This document shows positions 1-8,641 of a DNA stretch of 64,000 bases, piece after piece. A model generated the notes under the pieces. The model had not been told where the DNA came from, made no database searches, and saw nothing but the letters and a program-made list of their open reading frames with translations. Origin of the DNA: Herbaspirillum sp. SJZ107 (lineage in GTDB: Bacteria; Pseudomonadota; Gammaproteobacteria; Burkholderiales; Burkholderiaceae_D); the NCBI RefSeq assembly GCF_006715485.1, contig NZ_VFNH01000003.1, forward strand, positions 1,076,928-1,140,927, given 5' to 3'. Within the stretch, counting starts at the first letter, position 1, and the number at the start of each line of letters is the position of its first letter. The position numbers and the translations under genes are program-made.

Positions 1-1
1 G

Positions 2-691
2 CTGCAGGGGGAGGAGGTGGCGATTTCCGTCATCGACAACGGTATCGGCATCGGTCCCGAGGTGCTGCCGCACGTGTTCGACATGTACGTGCAGGCGCAC
101 GACGGCCACGCGATGGCGCAGGGCGGGCTGGGCGTCGGCCTGAACCTGGTCAAGCGCCTGGTCGAGCTGCACGGCGGCCGGGTCGGCGCCGAGAGCGGCG
201 GGGCCGGGCAGGGCAGCCGCTTCACGGTGTGGCTGCCGCTGACGCAGCCTGCGCCGGCGCTGCCCGATGCGCCGGCAGATGCGGCTGTCCAGCCGGCCAG
301 CCCTGCGGCTGCAGACACCCTGCGCGTGCTGGTGGTCGACGACAACGTCGACGCGGCGCAGACCATGGGCGCCCTGCTCGAGATGAGCGGCCATGCCGTG
401 GCGCTGGCCCACGACGGTGCCGCGGCGCTGGCAGCGGCGGCAGCGCAACCGCCGCACGTCGTGTTCCTCGACATCGGCCTGCCCGACCGCAGCGGTTTCG
501 AGGTCGCGCAGGCGATGCGTGCGCTGTCCGGCATGCAGGACGCCACGCTGGTGGCGCTGACCGGCTGGGGCGCGGAACAGGACCGCAAGCGCTCGAGCGA
601 GGCCGGGTTCGATGCGCACCTGACCAAACCGGCGGACTTCGACAGCGTCGAACGGCTGCTGCGCGACGCCGCCGCCAGCCGAGGGCTCTAG
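2..691 (+). CDS. Hybrid sensor histidine kinase, C-terminal part (cut by window edge)
   Basis: The reading frame is open from base 2, so the gene begins before the window. The visible part starts inside a GHKL ATPase domain: the DNGIGI (N/G1 box) and GGLGVGLNLVKRL (G2 box) motifs are present, ending in FTVWLPL. An Ala/Pro-rich linker leads to a C-terminal receiver domain with the acidic pair VVDDN, the phospho-acceptor Asp in VFLDIGLP, the Thr in VALTGWG and the Lys in LTKPAD. It should autophosphorylate and pass phosphate to its own receiver. The input domain is not visible, so the signal is unknown. The TAG stop is at 689-691. Confidence 0.9.
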   Translation: MQGEEVAISVIDNGIGIGPEVLPHVFDMYVQAHDGHAMAQGGLGVGLNLVKRLVELHGGRVGAESGGAGQGSRFTVWLPLTQPAPALPDAPADAAVQPASPAAADTLRVLVVDDNVDAAQTMGALLEMSGHAVALAHDGAAALAAAAAQPPHVVFLDIGLPDRSGFEVAQAMRALSGMQDATLVALTGWGAEQDRKRSSEAGFDAHLTKPADFDSVERLLRDAAASRGL

Positions 692-769
692 CGCAAGCGT
701 GCGGAGCGGCGCGGTTGGAAGGCTTACACTGGCTTTCCAACAACATTGCCCTCAAAGGAGACAACCACC

Positions 770-1606
770 ATGCCGCGCCTCCATACGTCCGGTCCGCACC
801 CCACCGAACTCTATTATTACGAACAGGGGCGGGGCCAGCCCGTGGTGCTGGTCCATGGCTGGCCGCTCAGCCATCGCATGTGGGAATCGCAGATCACCGC
901 GCTGTCCGAAGCGGGCTACCGCGTGATCGCCTACGACCGCCGCGGCTTCGGCCAGTCCGGCCACCCGACCGCCGGCTACGACTACGACACCTTCGCGGCC
1001 GACCTGAACGACCTGATGACCAAGCTGGACCTGCGCGATGCCGTCCTCGCCGGCTTCTCGATGGGCGGCGGCGAGGTGGCGCGCTACATCGGCCGCTACG
1101 GCAGCATGCGCGTGGCCAAGGCCATGCTGCTGGGCGCCGTACCGCCCTTCCTGCTGAAGACCGGCGACAACCCGCAGGGCGTCGACGAATCCGTGTTCGC
1201 CGACATGTTCAACGCGGTCAGGCACGACCGCCTCAGCTTCCTCGGCGACTTCTTCTACAAGTTCTACAACCTGGACAAGTCCTCCGGACAGGGGCCGCAG
1301 TCCAGTAATGAGCTGCTTGCCTTCAGCAAGTGGATCGCCTGGGCGGCGTCGCCGCTGGGAACCGCGCAATGCATCGTCGCCTTCGGCGAGACCGACTTCC
1401 GCGCCGACCTGGCCAAGTTCGACGTGCCGACCCTGATCGTGCACGGCGACGCCGACCAGATCGTGCCGATCGACGTCGCGGGGCGGCGTTCGCGCGAGCT
1501 GATCCGGGGCAGCCGCCTGGAGGTGATCCAGGGCGCGCCGCACGGCTTTGCGGCGACCCATGCGCAGCAGCTGAACGCGCTGATGCTGGGCTTCCTGCGC
1601 GGCTAG
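770..1606 (+). CDS. Alpha/beta hydrolase (non-haem haloperoxidase-like)
   Basis: 278 residues. The ATG at 770 is chosen because AAAGGAG lies at 754-760; an in-frame TTG at 746 has no such site. Oxyanion motif HGWP is near residues 29-32, nucleophile Ser97 sits in GFSMGGG, the acid Asp is near 229 (HGDADQIVP) and His258 is in APHGF. This pattern matches the cofactor-free haloperoxidase/esterase branch of the fold. There is no signal peptide, so it acts in the cytoplasm on an unknown substrate. Its TAG stop overlaps the stop of the convergent ThuA-domain gene by three bases (CTAG). Confidence 0.88.
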   Translation: MPRLHTSGPHPTELYYYEQGRGQPVVLVHGWPLSHRMWESQITALSEAGYRVIAYDRRGFGQSGHPTAGYDYDTFAADLNDLMTKLDLRDAVLAGFSMGGGEVARYIGRYGSMRVAKAMLLGAVPPFLLKTGDNPQGVDESVFADMFNAVRHDRLSFLGDFFYKFYNLDKSSGQGPQSSNELLAFSKWIAWAASPLGTAQCIVAFGETDFRADLAKFDVPTLIVHGDADQIVPIDVAGRRSRELIRGSRLEVIQGAPHGFAATHAQQLNALMLGFLRG

Positions 1607-2400
1607 GGCCTGGCTGCCGCGGCGGGCCGCTGCCCCTTGCCGGTGGCGGCCCACCAGATGCCGCCCATCAGGTGGCCCAGGTACTGCGGATCGCGGTACA
1701 TCTCGGCATTGTGCCCGAGGGTGGTGACGAACACGCGGCCCTGGCCGGACTGGCCGGCCGTGCGATACCAGGCCACCGGATGCTCCGCACCCATGCCGCG
1801 CGCCACCTGGCCCGGCCAGATCCGGGTCGGGTCGTAGCTGGACTCGTCCACCTTCAGGATCGTGTGGATGGCTACCTTGTACGGATTGGTCAGCTCGTAC
1901 CACTCGTCGCTCCAGATCCAGCGCTGCGGCACGCCGTAGGTGGCCGGGAACCCGCTGTCCACGGTGTCGATGGCGGCGGTCTGCACGATCGGGTGGATGG
2001 TGAAGGAGCGGCCGACCAGCTTCTCGTACCAGACCCACCCGTCCTGCGGCGCGATCATCGCGCGGTGCACGATGACGGCGTTGCCGCCGCCATTCATGTA
2101 GGCCTCGAAACGGGTGCGCTGGGCCGGATTCAGTTCTTCGCCGGCGGTGTTCAGCAGGACGATGGCCCCGTACTGCTTCAGGTCGCCCTCGAAGCTGTCG
2201 GGGCGGTTGGTGTAGACCAGGTCGAAGTTGTGCAGCCTGGCCAGCTGCTCCAGGCTGGCGCGCGCGATCGGGATGTATTCGTAGTGGTATTTGTTGGGCA
2301 TTGCCAGCACCAGCAGCTTGAACTGGGTGTCGGCGGCGCCGGCCGCTGCCGCCATCGACAGTGCGGCGCCGGCGGCCAGCATCGGTAAAAGGGTGCGCAT
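1603..2400 (-). CDS. Exported ThuA-domain protein
   Basis: 265 residues with an Ala-rich signal peptide (about residues 1-23, ending AGAAD). The rest fits the ThuA (trehalose-utilisation) glutamine-amidotransferase-like fold: LLVLAMPNKYHYEYIP at the start, AIVLLNTAGEELNPAQR in the middle, then the VFVTTLGHN..Y motif near the C-terminus that is usual in these proteins. The biochemical role of ThuA domains is poorly known; they recur in carbohydrate-use loci. It is the last gene of a tight minus-strand operon, 16 bp after the esterase gene, so a role on an extracytoplasmic sugar derivative is inferred. Confidence 0.85.
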   Translation of the reverse strand: MRTLLPMLAAGAALSMAAAAGAADTQFKLLVLAMPNKYHYEYIPIARASLEQLARLHNFDLVYTNRPDSFEGDLKQYGAIVLLNTAGEELNPAQRTRFEAYMNGGGNAVIVHRAMIAPQDGWVWYEKLVGRSFTIHPIVQTAAIDTVDSGFPATYGVPQRWIWSDEWYELTNPYKVAIHTILKVDESSYDPTRIWPGQVARGMGAEHPVAWYRTAGQSGQGRVFVTTLGHNAEMYRDPQYLGHLMGGIWWAATGKGQRPAAAARP

Positions 2401-2416
2401 TGGGGCTCCTTGGTCG

Positions 2417-3322
2417 TCAGGGCGCGGGTACGCCCTCGGGCTTGCGTCCGGCCCGCGGCACCAGCCAGCCGCCGTCGGCCAGCCAGTCGGACAGGCGGTC
2501 CGGCCAGTGCTGCAGCGAGACGCGCTCGCCGCGCTGGCCCATGTTGAAGGCGTGGTCGGTGTCGGCGTACAGGTGCAGCTCGGCCGGGACGCCGGCCTGT
2601 ACCAGCTGCTGGTACAGGCCGAGCGCCGGCGGCATGCAGCAGGCATCGCGTGAGCCGGCCACCAGGAAGGCGGGCGGCGCATCCTTGGCAGCCCGTGCCG
2701 GCACCCCCAGCGGACCGGGATACACCAGTACCTGGAAGTCGGGCCGGCCGCTCTGGCGGTCGAGCGCATCGCGCGGGGTGGTGGCAGCCGCCTCGGGATT
2801 GTCGGCCACCAGCGTCACCAGTTCGCCGCCGGCCGAGAAACCCATCACGCCGATCCGCTGCGGATCGATGCCGTAGTCGCGCGCATGGGCGCGCACCCAA
2901 CGCACCGCGCGCCGCAGGTCGGCAGCGGCGTCGCCTTCGATACTGTAATGGGCCCCCGCGCCGGTGTCGCGCGCCAGGCGATACTTGAGCACGAAGGCAG
3001 AGACGCCCACGCGGTTCAGGGTCTTCGCGGCCAGCATGCCTTCGTTCTGGAACACCAGCATGCGGTGGCCGCCGCCCGGCACCACGATCACGGCGGCGCC
3101 GTTGGCATGGCGCGGGTCGGCCGGGACCACGGTCAACGACGGATCGTGGACGTTGCTCACATAGGCGCCGTCGGTGAGCTTTTCGGGCTCGCCGTGGCGC
3201 TGTTCCGCGCCGGGCGCCCCGTCCGGCCACAGTGCGACCACCGCGGGCGCGGCCGCTTGCTGGGCGCCGGCGCCGGCGCAGGAGATTACCAGCAGCAGGG
3301 GGAGGAAAGCGCGCACTCGCAT
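2417..3322 (-). CDS. Exported alpha/beta hydrolase, acetyl-xylan-esterase-like
   Basis: 301 residues from the ATG at 3322. That start sits 4 bp after the upstream stop and gives a clean signal peptide (MRVRAFLPLLLVISCAGAGA); an upstream ATG at 3346 would overlap the preceding gene. An oxyanion-type VVPGGGH motif is followed by nucleophile GFSAGGE, an acid in AGSRDACC and a terminal DTDHAFNMG His. This is the BD-FAE/axeA-like esterase group that removes acyl groups from polysaccharides. Tight linkage to the beta-helix protein gene suggests joint action on an acylated glycan. The substrate is not determinable from sequence. Confidence 0.85.
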   Translation of the reverse strand: MRVRAFLPLLLVISCAGAGAQQAAAPAVVALWPDGAPGAEQRHGEPEKLTDGAYVSNVHDPSLTVVPADPRHANGAAVIVVPGGGHRMLVFQNEGMLAAKTLNRVGVSAFVLKYRLARDTGAGAHYSIEGDAAADLRRAVRWVRAHARDYGIDPQRIGVMGFSAGGELVTLVADNPEAAATTPRDALDRQSGRPDFQVLVYPGPLGVPARAAKDAPPAFLVAGSRDACCMPPALGLYQQLVQAGVPAELHLYADTDHAFNMGQRGERVSLQHWPDRLSDWLADGGWLVPRAGRKPEGVPAP

Positions 3323-3326
3323 CGGC

Positions 3327-6300
3327 TTATTCCACGCGCGCCGCATACAGGCTGTGGTGGGTCAGGATGAACAGCGTACGCTTGTCCGGGCCGCCGAACA
3401 GCAGCTGCAGCGGGCGCTCCGGCACGTCGATACGGCCGGTCTGCCTGCCGCCTTCGTAGACGAACACCTGGCCGTTGGCGACGTAGACCTTGCCGTCCGG
3501 CCCCAGCGCCGCGCTTTCGCCGCCGCGGTCGGCCACTGCCTTGAGATCGGTGATGGCGCCGCCCTGGCCCAGCAGGCCGCTGAAGGTGCGGTTTTCCGAG
3601 CCGTTGGTGAATACCACGCGCTCGCCCACGGCGCCCTGCACGAAACCGTGGGTGTCGAGCGTGTCCGACCAGCGGTAGCCCAGGTGGTCGGCCGGACCCT
3701 GGCGCAGCACCCGGTATGCCGGCAGTACCAGGCTGCCGTCCGGCGACACGTATTCGCGCGCCTTGGGCAGTGCGACGTCGCGCGCGAACATCTCGGCCAG
3801 CGTGGTGAATTCGTAGGTCTGCGGGTCGATCTGGTCCTTGAATTCGGCGTTCTGCCAGAAGTTGACGGGAATCGCCACGCGCGCACCCGCGCGCTGGGCC
3901 ACAGGCGTCGGCTTGATCGTCGCCATCTCGGTGGCCGGCGTGCCAGGCTTGAAGGCGTACACCGTGGCTTCCGGCCCCCACGACGACAGCACCATCAAGT
4001 TGCCGCTGCGGTCGATCGCCAGGTTGACCGGGTCGAGCGGCGCGTCGCGCTCCACCGTCAGGCCTTCGCTGCGGCTCCAGCCGTGGATGCGGCGCCAGTG
4101 GCGGTCGACGAAATACAGCTTGCCCTTGCTGTCGACGGCGCCGCCGGCGATCGAGTAGAAGCCGTCGGCCAGTTTTTCGACCTTGCCGGCAGGTGCCGGT
4201 GCGGCGCTTTGCTTGCCGCTGTAGTCGAACACCGCGAATTCGCGCTCGCGCACCTGCAGGCCGCGGGTGACGTCGACGATCGACTGCTCATATGGGTACT
4301 TGGAAGCGCGCAAATAAGTAGCGCAGCCATTGTCGTCGCAGGTCGCAAAACCGCTTTCGCCGTTGACGTGGACGTTGCGGAAGCGGATGTCGCTGGAGTT
4401 GGTGATTTTCACGGCGCTGGGCGCCGGCTTGATCGAGCGCGTCACGCGGTAGGCGTGGTAGTTGGCGAACAGCAGGTTGCTCGAGTTGCGGATCTCGAGC
4501 GACACCGCATCCATGCCGTCGCGCACCTCTTCCTCGGTCTGCGGCGCCAGGAATTCCCAGTTCTTGACGCCGTCCAGCACGATCTCGGCGCGGACATGGT
4601 GCTCGGCCGAGAGTTCGTAGACGTGGCCCGGCGTGCTGGTGTTGGTGACGGTGAAGCCGGCCTGGGCGTAGCCGCTCGGGGTCCAGATGCCGGAGAAGGT
4701 GCCGCCACCGCCGTCCGTCACCCACAGGCTGGGGTACTGGCGGTCCCAGTGCGCGGTAGGGTCGAAATTGGCGTCTTTCTGGTAGGGATCGCTGCGGCGG
4801 CCGTCGGCCAGGCGGGTGCCGTGGCCGCCCTGGATGCGCACGTCGTCGACCAGCGAATTGGCGCCGGCGCGCCACAGCAGGGCCACCGCGCGCGGGTTGA
4901 CCTCGCCCGTGGCCAGGCCGATGCCGGACACGATGGCGTCGCCGCCGCGCGCGCTTTCCAGCAGCGCCTTGGGACTGCCGACGCCCTCGAAGGCGGCCGC
5001 GCCGTTCGGCAGGACGATCTGGGTCAGGCCCGGATGCAGGCCGACCAGCACCGTGTCCGGCTTCATGCGGATGGTGTCCTTGACCAGATAAAAGCCGAGC
5101 GGCAGGTAGACCACACGGCTGCTGTCGATTGCCTTCTGCAGCGCCGCGGTGTCGTCGGTCTTGCCGTCGCCGCGCGCGCCGAAGCTGCGTACGTTGGCCC
5201 ATTGCGCGGTCGGCGGCAGCGGCCGCAATGCCGGCGCCGCTGCCGTTGCCGTTGCCGATGAGGCGGACAGCAGCGAGGTCTTGTAATTGGTGGCGAAGCG
5301 CCCCGGCGTGCCCATGTCCTGCAGCGCCAGGCCGTAGTTGAAGGCGTCGACCTTGTAGGCGCCGCCGGCATTCGCCCCAGCCAGGGTCTTGCCGCTGTCG
5401 CGGAAGCGGACAAAGGTCGGCACCTTGCGCGCGCTGGCGTTCTCGAAGCCGACCTGGGTATACACATTGTTTTCGTTGCTGACCACCAGCGCGCTCTTTG
5501 CCACGTTCTCGAAGCGCACGTCGCGGCCCCACAGCCAGTCGCCGTAGCCGCGGTCGATCTCGATGCCGACCGGGGTGTTGCGGATATCGGTGTTCACCAG
5601 CGTCAGGCCGGCTTCGTGCTCGCGGATGGCGGCGTCGCGCTGGCCGTCGAACTGCGCGTCGAGCAGCGTGAACTGCCAGGCCGGCGAGGTCTTTTCGGCC
5701 AGGATGCCGTAGCGGCCGCCGAAGAAGCGCAGGTCGTAGGCGATGTTGCCGACCTGGTAGACGCCGGCCAGGCCCGAGCCGGTATGGAAATCGATGTGGC
5801 TCAGGTTCGAGTGCTGGGCGGTGTGCATGCGCACTGCGGCGGCGGCCGGGTTGCCGTCGCCGATCTCGAAGTCGACGTTCGACAGCGCCGAATAGAAGGT
5901 GGCGGAATTGGCGTCGCGCACCTTGCCCGTGAACGGCACTTCGCCCTGCACCGGCATCGGCACCTTGCCGACCGTGTACTGGTCGCCGCCGGTGAAGATC
6001 ACCATGTTGGCCACGCCCTTCTGGAAGCCCGGCGTGTTCGCCCCCAGCACGAACACCGGGCGGGTCTTGCCGACGCCGTACACGCGCACGGCGAGCGGGA
6101 TCAGGATGCTGCGCGTGATGCGGTAGCGGCCCGACGGCAGGAACACCAGTCCGCCTTCGCCCTTGTTGGCGGCGCTGTCGATCGCTGCCTGGATGGCAGC
6201 GCTGTCGTCGGCGACGCCGTCACCCCTGGCGCGCACCACGACTGCGTGCGGGTCGTCCGGCATCTGCTGGTAGGCGGAGGTGGAGGCCGGCGCGGCCGAT

Positions 6301-6386
6301 ACGGCGCCGGCGGCGAAGGCCAGGCCGAGCGCCAGTGCGAGCACCAGCGGCGCCGGGCGCGAAGTCGACATCATCTTCATTGTCAT
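3327..6386 (-). CDS. Large exported beta-helix protein (pectate-lyase-3/GH55-like) with C-terminal SMP-30-like region
   Basis: 1019 residues with an N-terminal signal (LALALGLAFAAGAVSA). Two pectate-lyase-3-type units are visible, each opening with a signature: ARGDGVADDSAAIQAAID near residue 50 and FGARGDGKTDDTAALQKAID near 400. Between and after them are beta-helix-like stretches. From about residue 730 the sequence changes to a propeller-like part (DGFYSIAGGAVDSKGKLYFVD, LAIDRSGNLMVLS, ALGPDGKVYVANGQVFVYE) resembling SMP-30/gluconolactonase proteins. AGGAG precedes two candidate ATGs (6386 and 6380); the second has the better spacing. The gene lies 15 bp after the permease gene. Function is inferred as glycan cleavage or lactone handling outside the cytoplasm; the exact activity is unknown. 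Confidence 0.78.
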   Translation of the reverse strand: MTMKMMSTSRPAPLVLALALGLAFAAGAVSAAPASTSAYQQMPDDPHAVVVRARGDGVADDSAAIQAAIDSAANKGEGGLVFLPSGRYRITRSILIPLAVRVYGVGKTRPVFVLGANTPGFQKGVANMVIFTGGDQYTVGKVPMPVQGEVPFTGKVRDANSATFYSALSNVDFEIGDGNPAAAAVRMHTAQHSNLSHIDFHTGSGLAGVYQVGNIAYDLRFFGGRYGILAEKTSPAWQFTLLDAQFDGQRDAAIREHEAGLTLVNTDIRNTPVGIEIDRGYGDWLWGRDVRFENVAKSALVVSNENNVYTQVGFENASARKVPTFVRFRDSGKTLAGANAGGAYKVDAFNYGLALQDMGTPGRFATNYKTSLLSASSATATAAAPALRPLPPTAQWANVRSFGARGDGKTDDTAALQKAIDSSRVVYLPLGFYLVKDTIRMKPDTVLVGLHPGLTQIVLPNGAAAFEGVGSPKALLESARGGDAIVSGIGLATGEVNPRAVALLWRAGANSLVDDVRIQGGHGTRLADGRRSDPYQKDANFDPTAHWDRQYPSLWVTDGGGGTFSGIWTPSGYAQAGFTVTNTSTPGHVYELSAEHHVRAEIVLDGVKNWEFLAPQTEEEVRDGMDAVSLEIRNSSNLLFANYHAYRVTRSIKPAPSAVKITNSSDIRFRNVHVNGESGFATCDDNGCATYLRASKYPYEQSIVDVTRGLQVREREFAVFDYSGKQSAAPAPAGKVEKLADGFYSIAGGAVDSKGKLYFVDRHWRRIHGWSRSEGLTVERDAPLDPVNLAIDRSGNLMVLSSWGPEATVYAFKPGTPATEMATIKPTPVAQRAGARVAIPVNFWQNAEFKDQIDPQTYEFTTLAEMFARDVALPKAREYVSPDGSLVLPAYRVLRQGPADHLGYRWSDTLDTHGFVQGAVGERVVFTNGSENRTFSGLLGQGGAITDLKAVADRGGESAALGPDGKVYVANGQVFVYEGGRQTGRIDVPERPLQLLFGGPDKRTLFILTHHSLYAARVE

Positions 6387-6401
6387 TGTCTCCTGTTTGA
6401 C

Positions 6402-7712
6402 TTATTTGATCAGCACCGACAGCAGCAGCACGAACAGCAGCCCGAAGATCCCGACCAGCGTCTCCATCATCGACCACGAGCGGAAGGTGTCCTTCAGCGA
6501 CAGGCCAAAATATTCCTTGAACATCCAGAAGCCGGAATCGTTGACGTGGCTGCACATCAGGCTGCCGGCGCCGACCGCCAGCACCATCAGGTTCGGATCG
6601 CAGCCCGAGCTCTCGACCAGCGGGCCGACCACGCCGGCGGCGGTCACGCCGGCCACGGTGGCGGAGCCGAGGCAGATGCGGATCAGCGTCGCCACCGCCC
6701 AGCCCAGCAGCAGCGGCGGCACCGGCATCTGGCTCAGCTGCTTGCCCAGTTCGGCGCTGACGCCGGAATCGACCAGCACCTGTTTCAGGGCGCCGGCGCC
6801 GGCGATGATCAGGAGGATGGGCGCGATCTCGCGCAGCGCTTCCTGGGCCGATTGCATGACCTGGGGCAGCGTCTTGCCGCGTGCCAGGCCGAGCGACCAG
6901 ATCGCGACGGCGTAGGACAGCAGCATCACCACCAGCGGGTTGGACAGGAAGGCCAGCGGCTTGGTCAATTCGGGGCGGGCCAGCGTCACCAGCGTCAGCG
7001 CGGCCAGCAGTGCCACCGGCAGCAGTGCGGTGGCGAAGCTGTTGAAGGCGCCGGGCAGTTCGGTGTCCGGCACTTCGGTGTGGCGGAACATCTGCGACGG
7101 CTGGGCGCGGATATGGCCCAGCGACATGGCGAAGATCGGCCCGGCGATGATCAGGGTCGGAATCGCCACGGCGAGGCCGTAGACCAGGGTCTTGCCGATG
7201 TCGGCATGCACCGCCGCCACCAGCGCGGTGGCGGAAGGGTGGGGCGGCAGGAAGCCGTGCGCGATCGACAGGCCGGCCAGCAGCGGAATCCCGAGCGCCA
7301 CCGCCGGCCGGCCCGACTGGTAGACCAGCGAGAAGATCAGCGGCACCATCAGCACGAAGCCGACGTTGTAGTACAGCGGCAGCCCGACCACGAAGCCGGT
7401 GACCGTCATCGCCACCGGGATGCGCCCCAGGCCGAGGCGCTTGACCAGGGAGCCGGCGATGCAGCGGGCGGCGCCGCTGTCGGCGATCAGCTTGCCGAAC
7501 ACGGACCCCAGGCAGATGATCACCACCAGGGAGCCGAGCAGGTCGCCGATGCCTTTTTCGATGGCACCCGGGATCTTCGCGGCCGGCATCCCCAACATCA
7601 GGGCCGCCACCAGCGCGGCAATCACGAAGGCGATCAGCGGCTGCACCTTGCCCCAGGCGATCATCAAGGTCAGCAGCCCGACCGCCAGCAGCACCGATAA
7701 CATATTCAACAC
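6402..7712 (-). CDS. GntP-family gluconate:H+ symporter
   Basis: 436 residues, strongly hydrophobic throughout, with about 12-14 membrane segments. Family landmarks include the GFVVGLPLYYNVGFVLMVPL segment and the HGFLPPHPSAT loop, both typical of GntP/GntT/DsdX permeases. It should import gluconate or a related hydroxy-acid across the inner membrane with protons. It sits 50 bp after the gluconokinase gene in the same direction, which supports gluconate over serine as substrate. The three genes that follow encode exported proteins, so the imported aldonate may be made outside the cytoplasm. Confidence 0.92.
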   Translation of the reverse strand: MLNMLSVLLAVGLLTLMIAWGKVQPLIAFVIAALVAALMLGMPAAKIPGAIEKGIGDLLGSLVVIICLGSVFGKLIADSGAARCIAGSLVKRLGLGRIPVAMTVTGFVVGLPLYYNVGFVLMVPLIFSLVYQSGRPAVALGIPLLAGLSIAHGFLPPHPSATALVAAVHADIGKTLVYGLAVAIPTLIIAGPIFAMSLGHIRAQPSQMFRHTEVPDTELPGAFNSFATALLPVALLAALTLVTLARPELTKPLAFLSNPLVVMLLSYAVAIWSLGLARGKTLPQVMQSAQEALREIAPILLIIAGAGALKQVLVDSGVSAELGKQLSQMPVPPLLLGWAVATLIRICLGSATVAGVTAAGVVGPLVESSGCDPNLMVLAVGAGSLMCSHVNDSGFWMFKEYFGLSLKDTFRSWSMMETLVGIFGLLFVLLLSVLIK

Positions 7713-7762
7713 AGGTAGATCCTTTCAGAGCAGGATGCAAAAGCCCGATGCGGAGGCGTCGT

Positions 7763-8293
7763 TCAGGCCGCGCGCTGGGCGATGCGATCGACCAGTGCTT
7801 GCGGTGCTTCGGTGATGTCGAGGCGCAGGCCGGCTTCGCCATCGTCCAGCGGCTCGAGGTCGCGCAGCTGGCTGTCCAGCAGTGCCGGCGGCATGTAGTG
7901 GCCGCTGCGGCCGGCCATGCGTTCGGCAATCAGCGCCCGCGGGCCCTGCAGGTGCGCAAAGCGCAGGTCCGGATCGGCCTGGCGCAACAGGTCGCGGTAG
8001 CGCCGCTTGAGCGCGGAACAGGACAGCACCAGGGCGGTGCCTTGCGCGCGGGCGCTGCGGATTTCGGTGGCCAGCGCCTGCAGCCAGTCGGCGCGGTCGT
8101 GGTCGTCCAGCGGCAGGCCGGCCGACATCTTGGCCACGTTGCGGGCCGGGTGGAAGCTGTCGCCTTCGATGAAACGCAGGCCCAGGCGCGCGGCCAGCGC
8201 GGCGCCGACGGTACTCTTGCCGCAGCCGCTGACGCCCATGACGACCCAGCTTTGCGGGTGTCGTGGCGTGGGAGGGGAATTGCTTGCTGCCAT
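7763..8293 (-). CDS. gntK: Gluconokinase
   Basis: 176 residues, the normal length for the GntK/thermoresistant gluconokinase family. The Walker A motif GVSGCGKST is at residues 20-28; EGDSFHPARN follows and carries the substrate-binding region, then LDDHDRADWL and LVLSCSALKRRYRD. It phosphorylates gluconate to 6-phosphogluconate with ATP in the cytoplasm. It is the first gene of the five-gene minus-strand operon, with GGAG nine bases before the ATG and a predicted promoter/operator just upstream. Confidence 0.95.
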   Translation of the reverse strand: MAASNSPPTPRHPQSWVVMGVSGCGKSTVGAALAARLGLRFIEGDSFHPARNVAKMSAGLPLDDHDRADWLQALATEIRSARAQGTALVLSCSALKRRYRDLLRQADPDLRFAHLQGPRALIAERMAGRSGHYMPPALLDSQLRDLEPLDDGEAGLRLDITEAPQALVDRIAQRAA

Positions 8294-8316
8294 GGTGTGG
8301 TCTCCGTGTGGATAGC

Positions 8317-8330
8317 AGTTAGCGCTATCA
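8317..8330. promoter_or_regulatory. LacI-type operator candidate, proximal
   Basis: AGTTAGCGCTATCA contains the perfect palindrome TAGCGCTA (8320-8327) and matches the ideal TGATAGCGCTATCA at 12 of 14 positions. The central CG is typical of LacI-family operators. It touches the predicted -10 element of gntK. Confidence 0.5.
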
Positions 8331-8469
8331 TTTTATTTTTTACCAAGTCTTCAGCAAGTCCAAAATTTTGTAAAGCACTATCGATGTTGCATAGCACTAT
8401 ATTTAAAAAATCCTTTATTGGAAGCATGCGTTAATCCACCGATGCCGGCCGTAAAACCGGAAACATGGT

Positions 8470-8485
8470 TTGATAGCGCAATCAA
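8470..8485. promoter_or_regulatory. LacI-type operator candidate, distal
   Basis: TTGATAGCGCAATCAA is a 16-bp palindrome with one mismatched pair. It shares the TGATAGCG half-site with the proximal site. The centres are about 154 bp apart, suitable for looping by a tetrameric LacI-type repressor; this is inference. Confidence 0.5.
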
Positions 8486-8641
8486 CCGTGACGTAGCCTG
8501 CCGCAGGACCGGGCGCTGGTAACGGCACGTATGGCTTTACGCACTCTGCATATTTGCAACTAACCGATCTCATCCTGCATATCTGGCCGAAGACCAGGCG
8601 CAGCGTGCTGTCCGGCCGTGAGGCAATCAGAAGGGAGGCAG

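Larger units (their letters stand above)
8294..8641. promoter_or_regulatory. Control region of the gntK operon (348-bp spacer)
   Basis: No gene is seen here. For minus-strand transcription, a -35-like TTGCTG (complement of 8352-8357) and a -10-like TAAAAT (complement of 8330-8335) are 16 bp apart. The palindrome at 8317-8330 overlaps the -10 element and extends downstream of it. A second palindrome lies about 150 bp further upstream. Spacing and placement suit repression by a LacI-type gluconate regulator encoded elsewhere. The stretch is AT-rich near 8330-8430 compared with its surroundings. Confidence 0.5.

Noticed and set aside
3174..5261. Long plus-strand open frame (695 codons)
   Set aside because: It lies antisense to the conserved beta-helix protein and has the low-complexity Ala/Arg/Gly/Val composition of a GC-rich shadow frame.
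5616..7700. Long plus-strand open frame (694 codons)
   Set aside because: Antisense to the beta-helix protein and the GntP permease; His/Gln/Arg-rich shadow with no recognisable domain.
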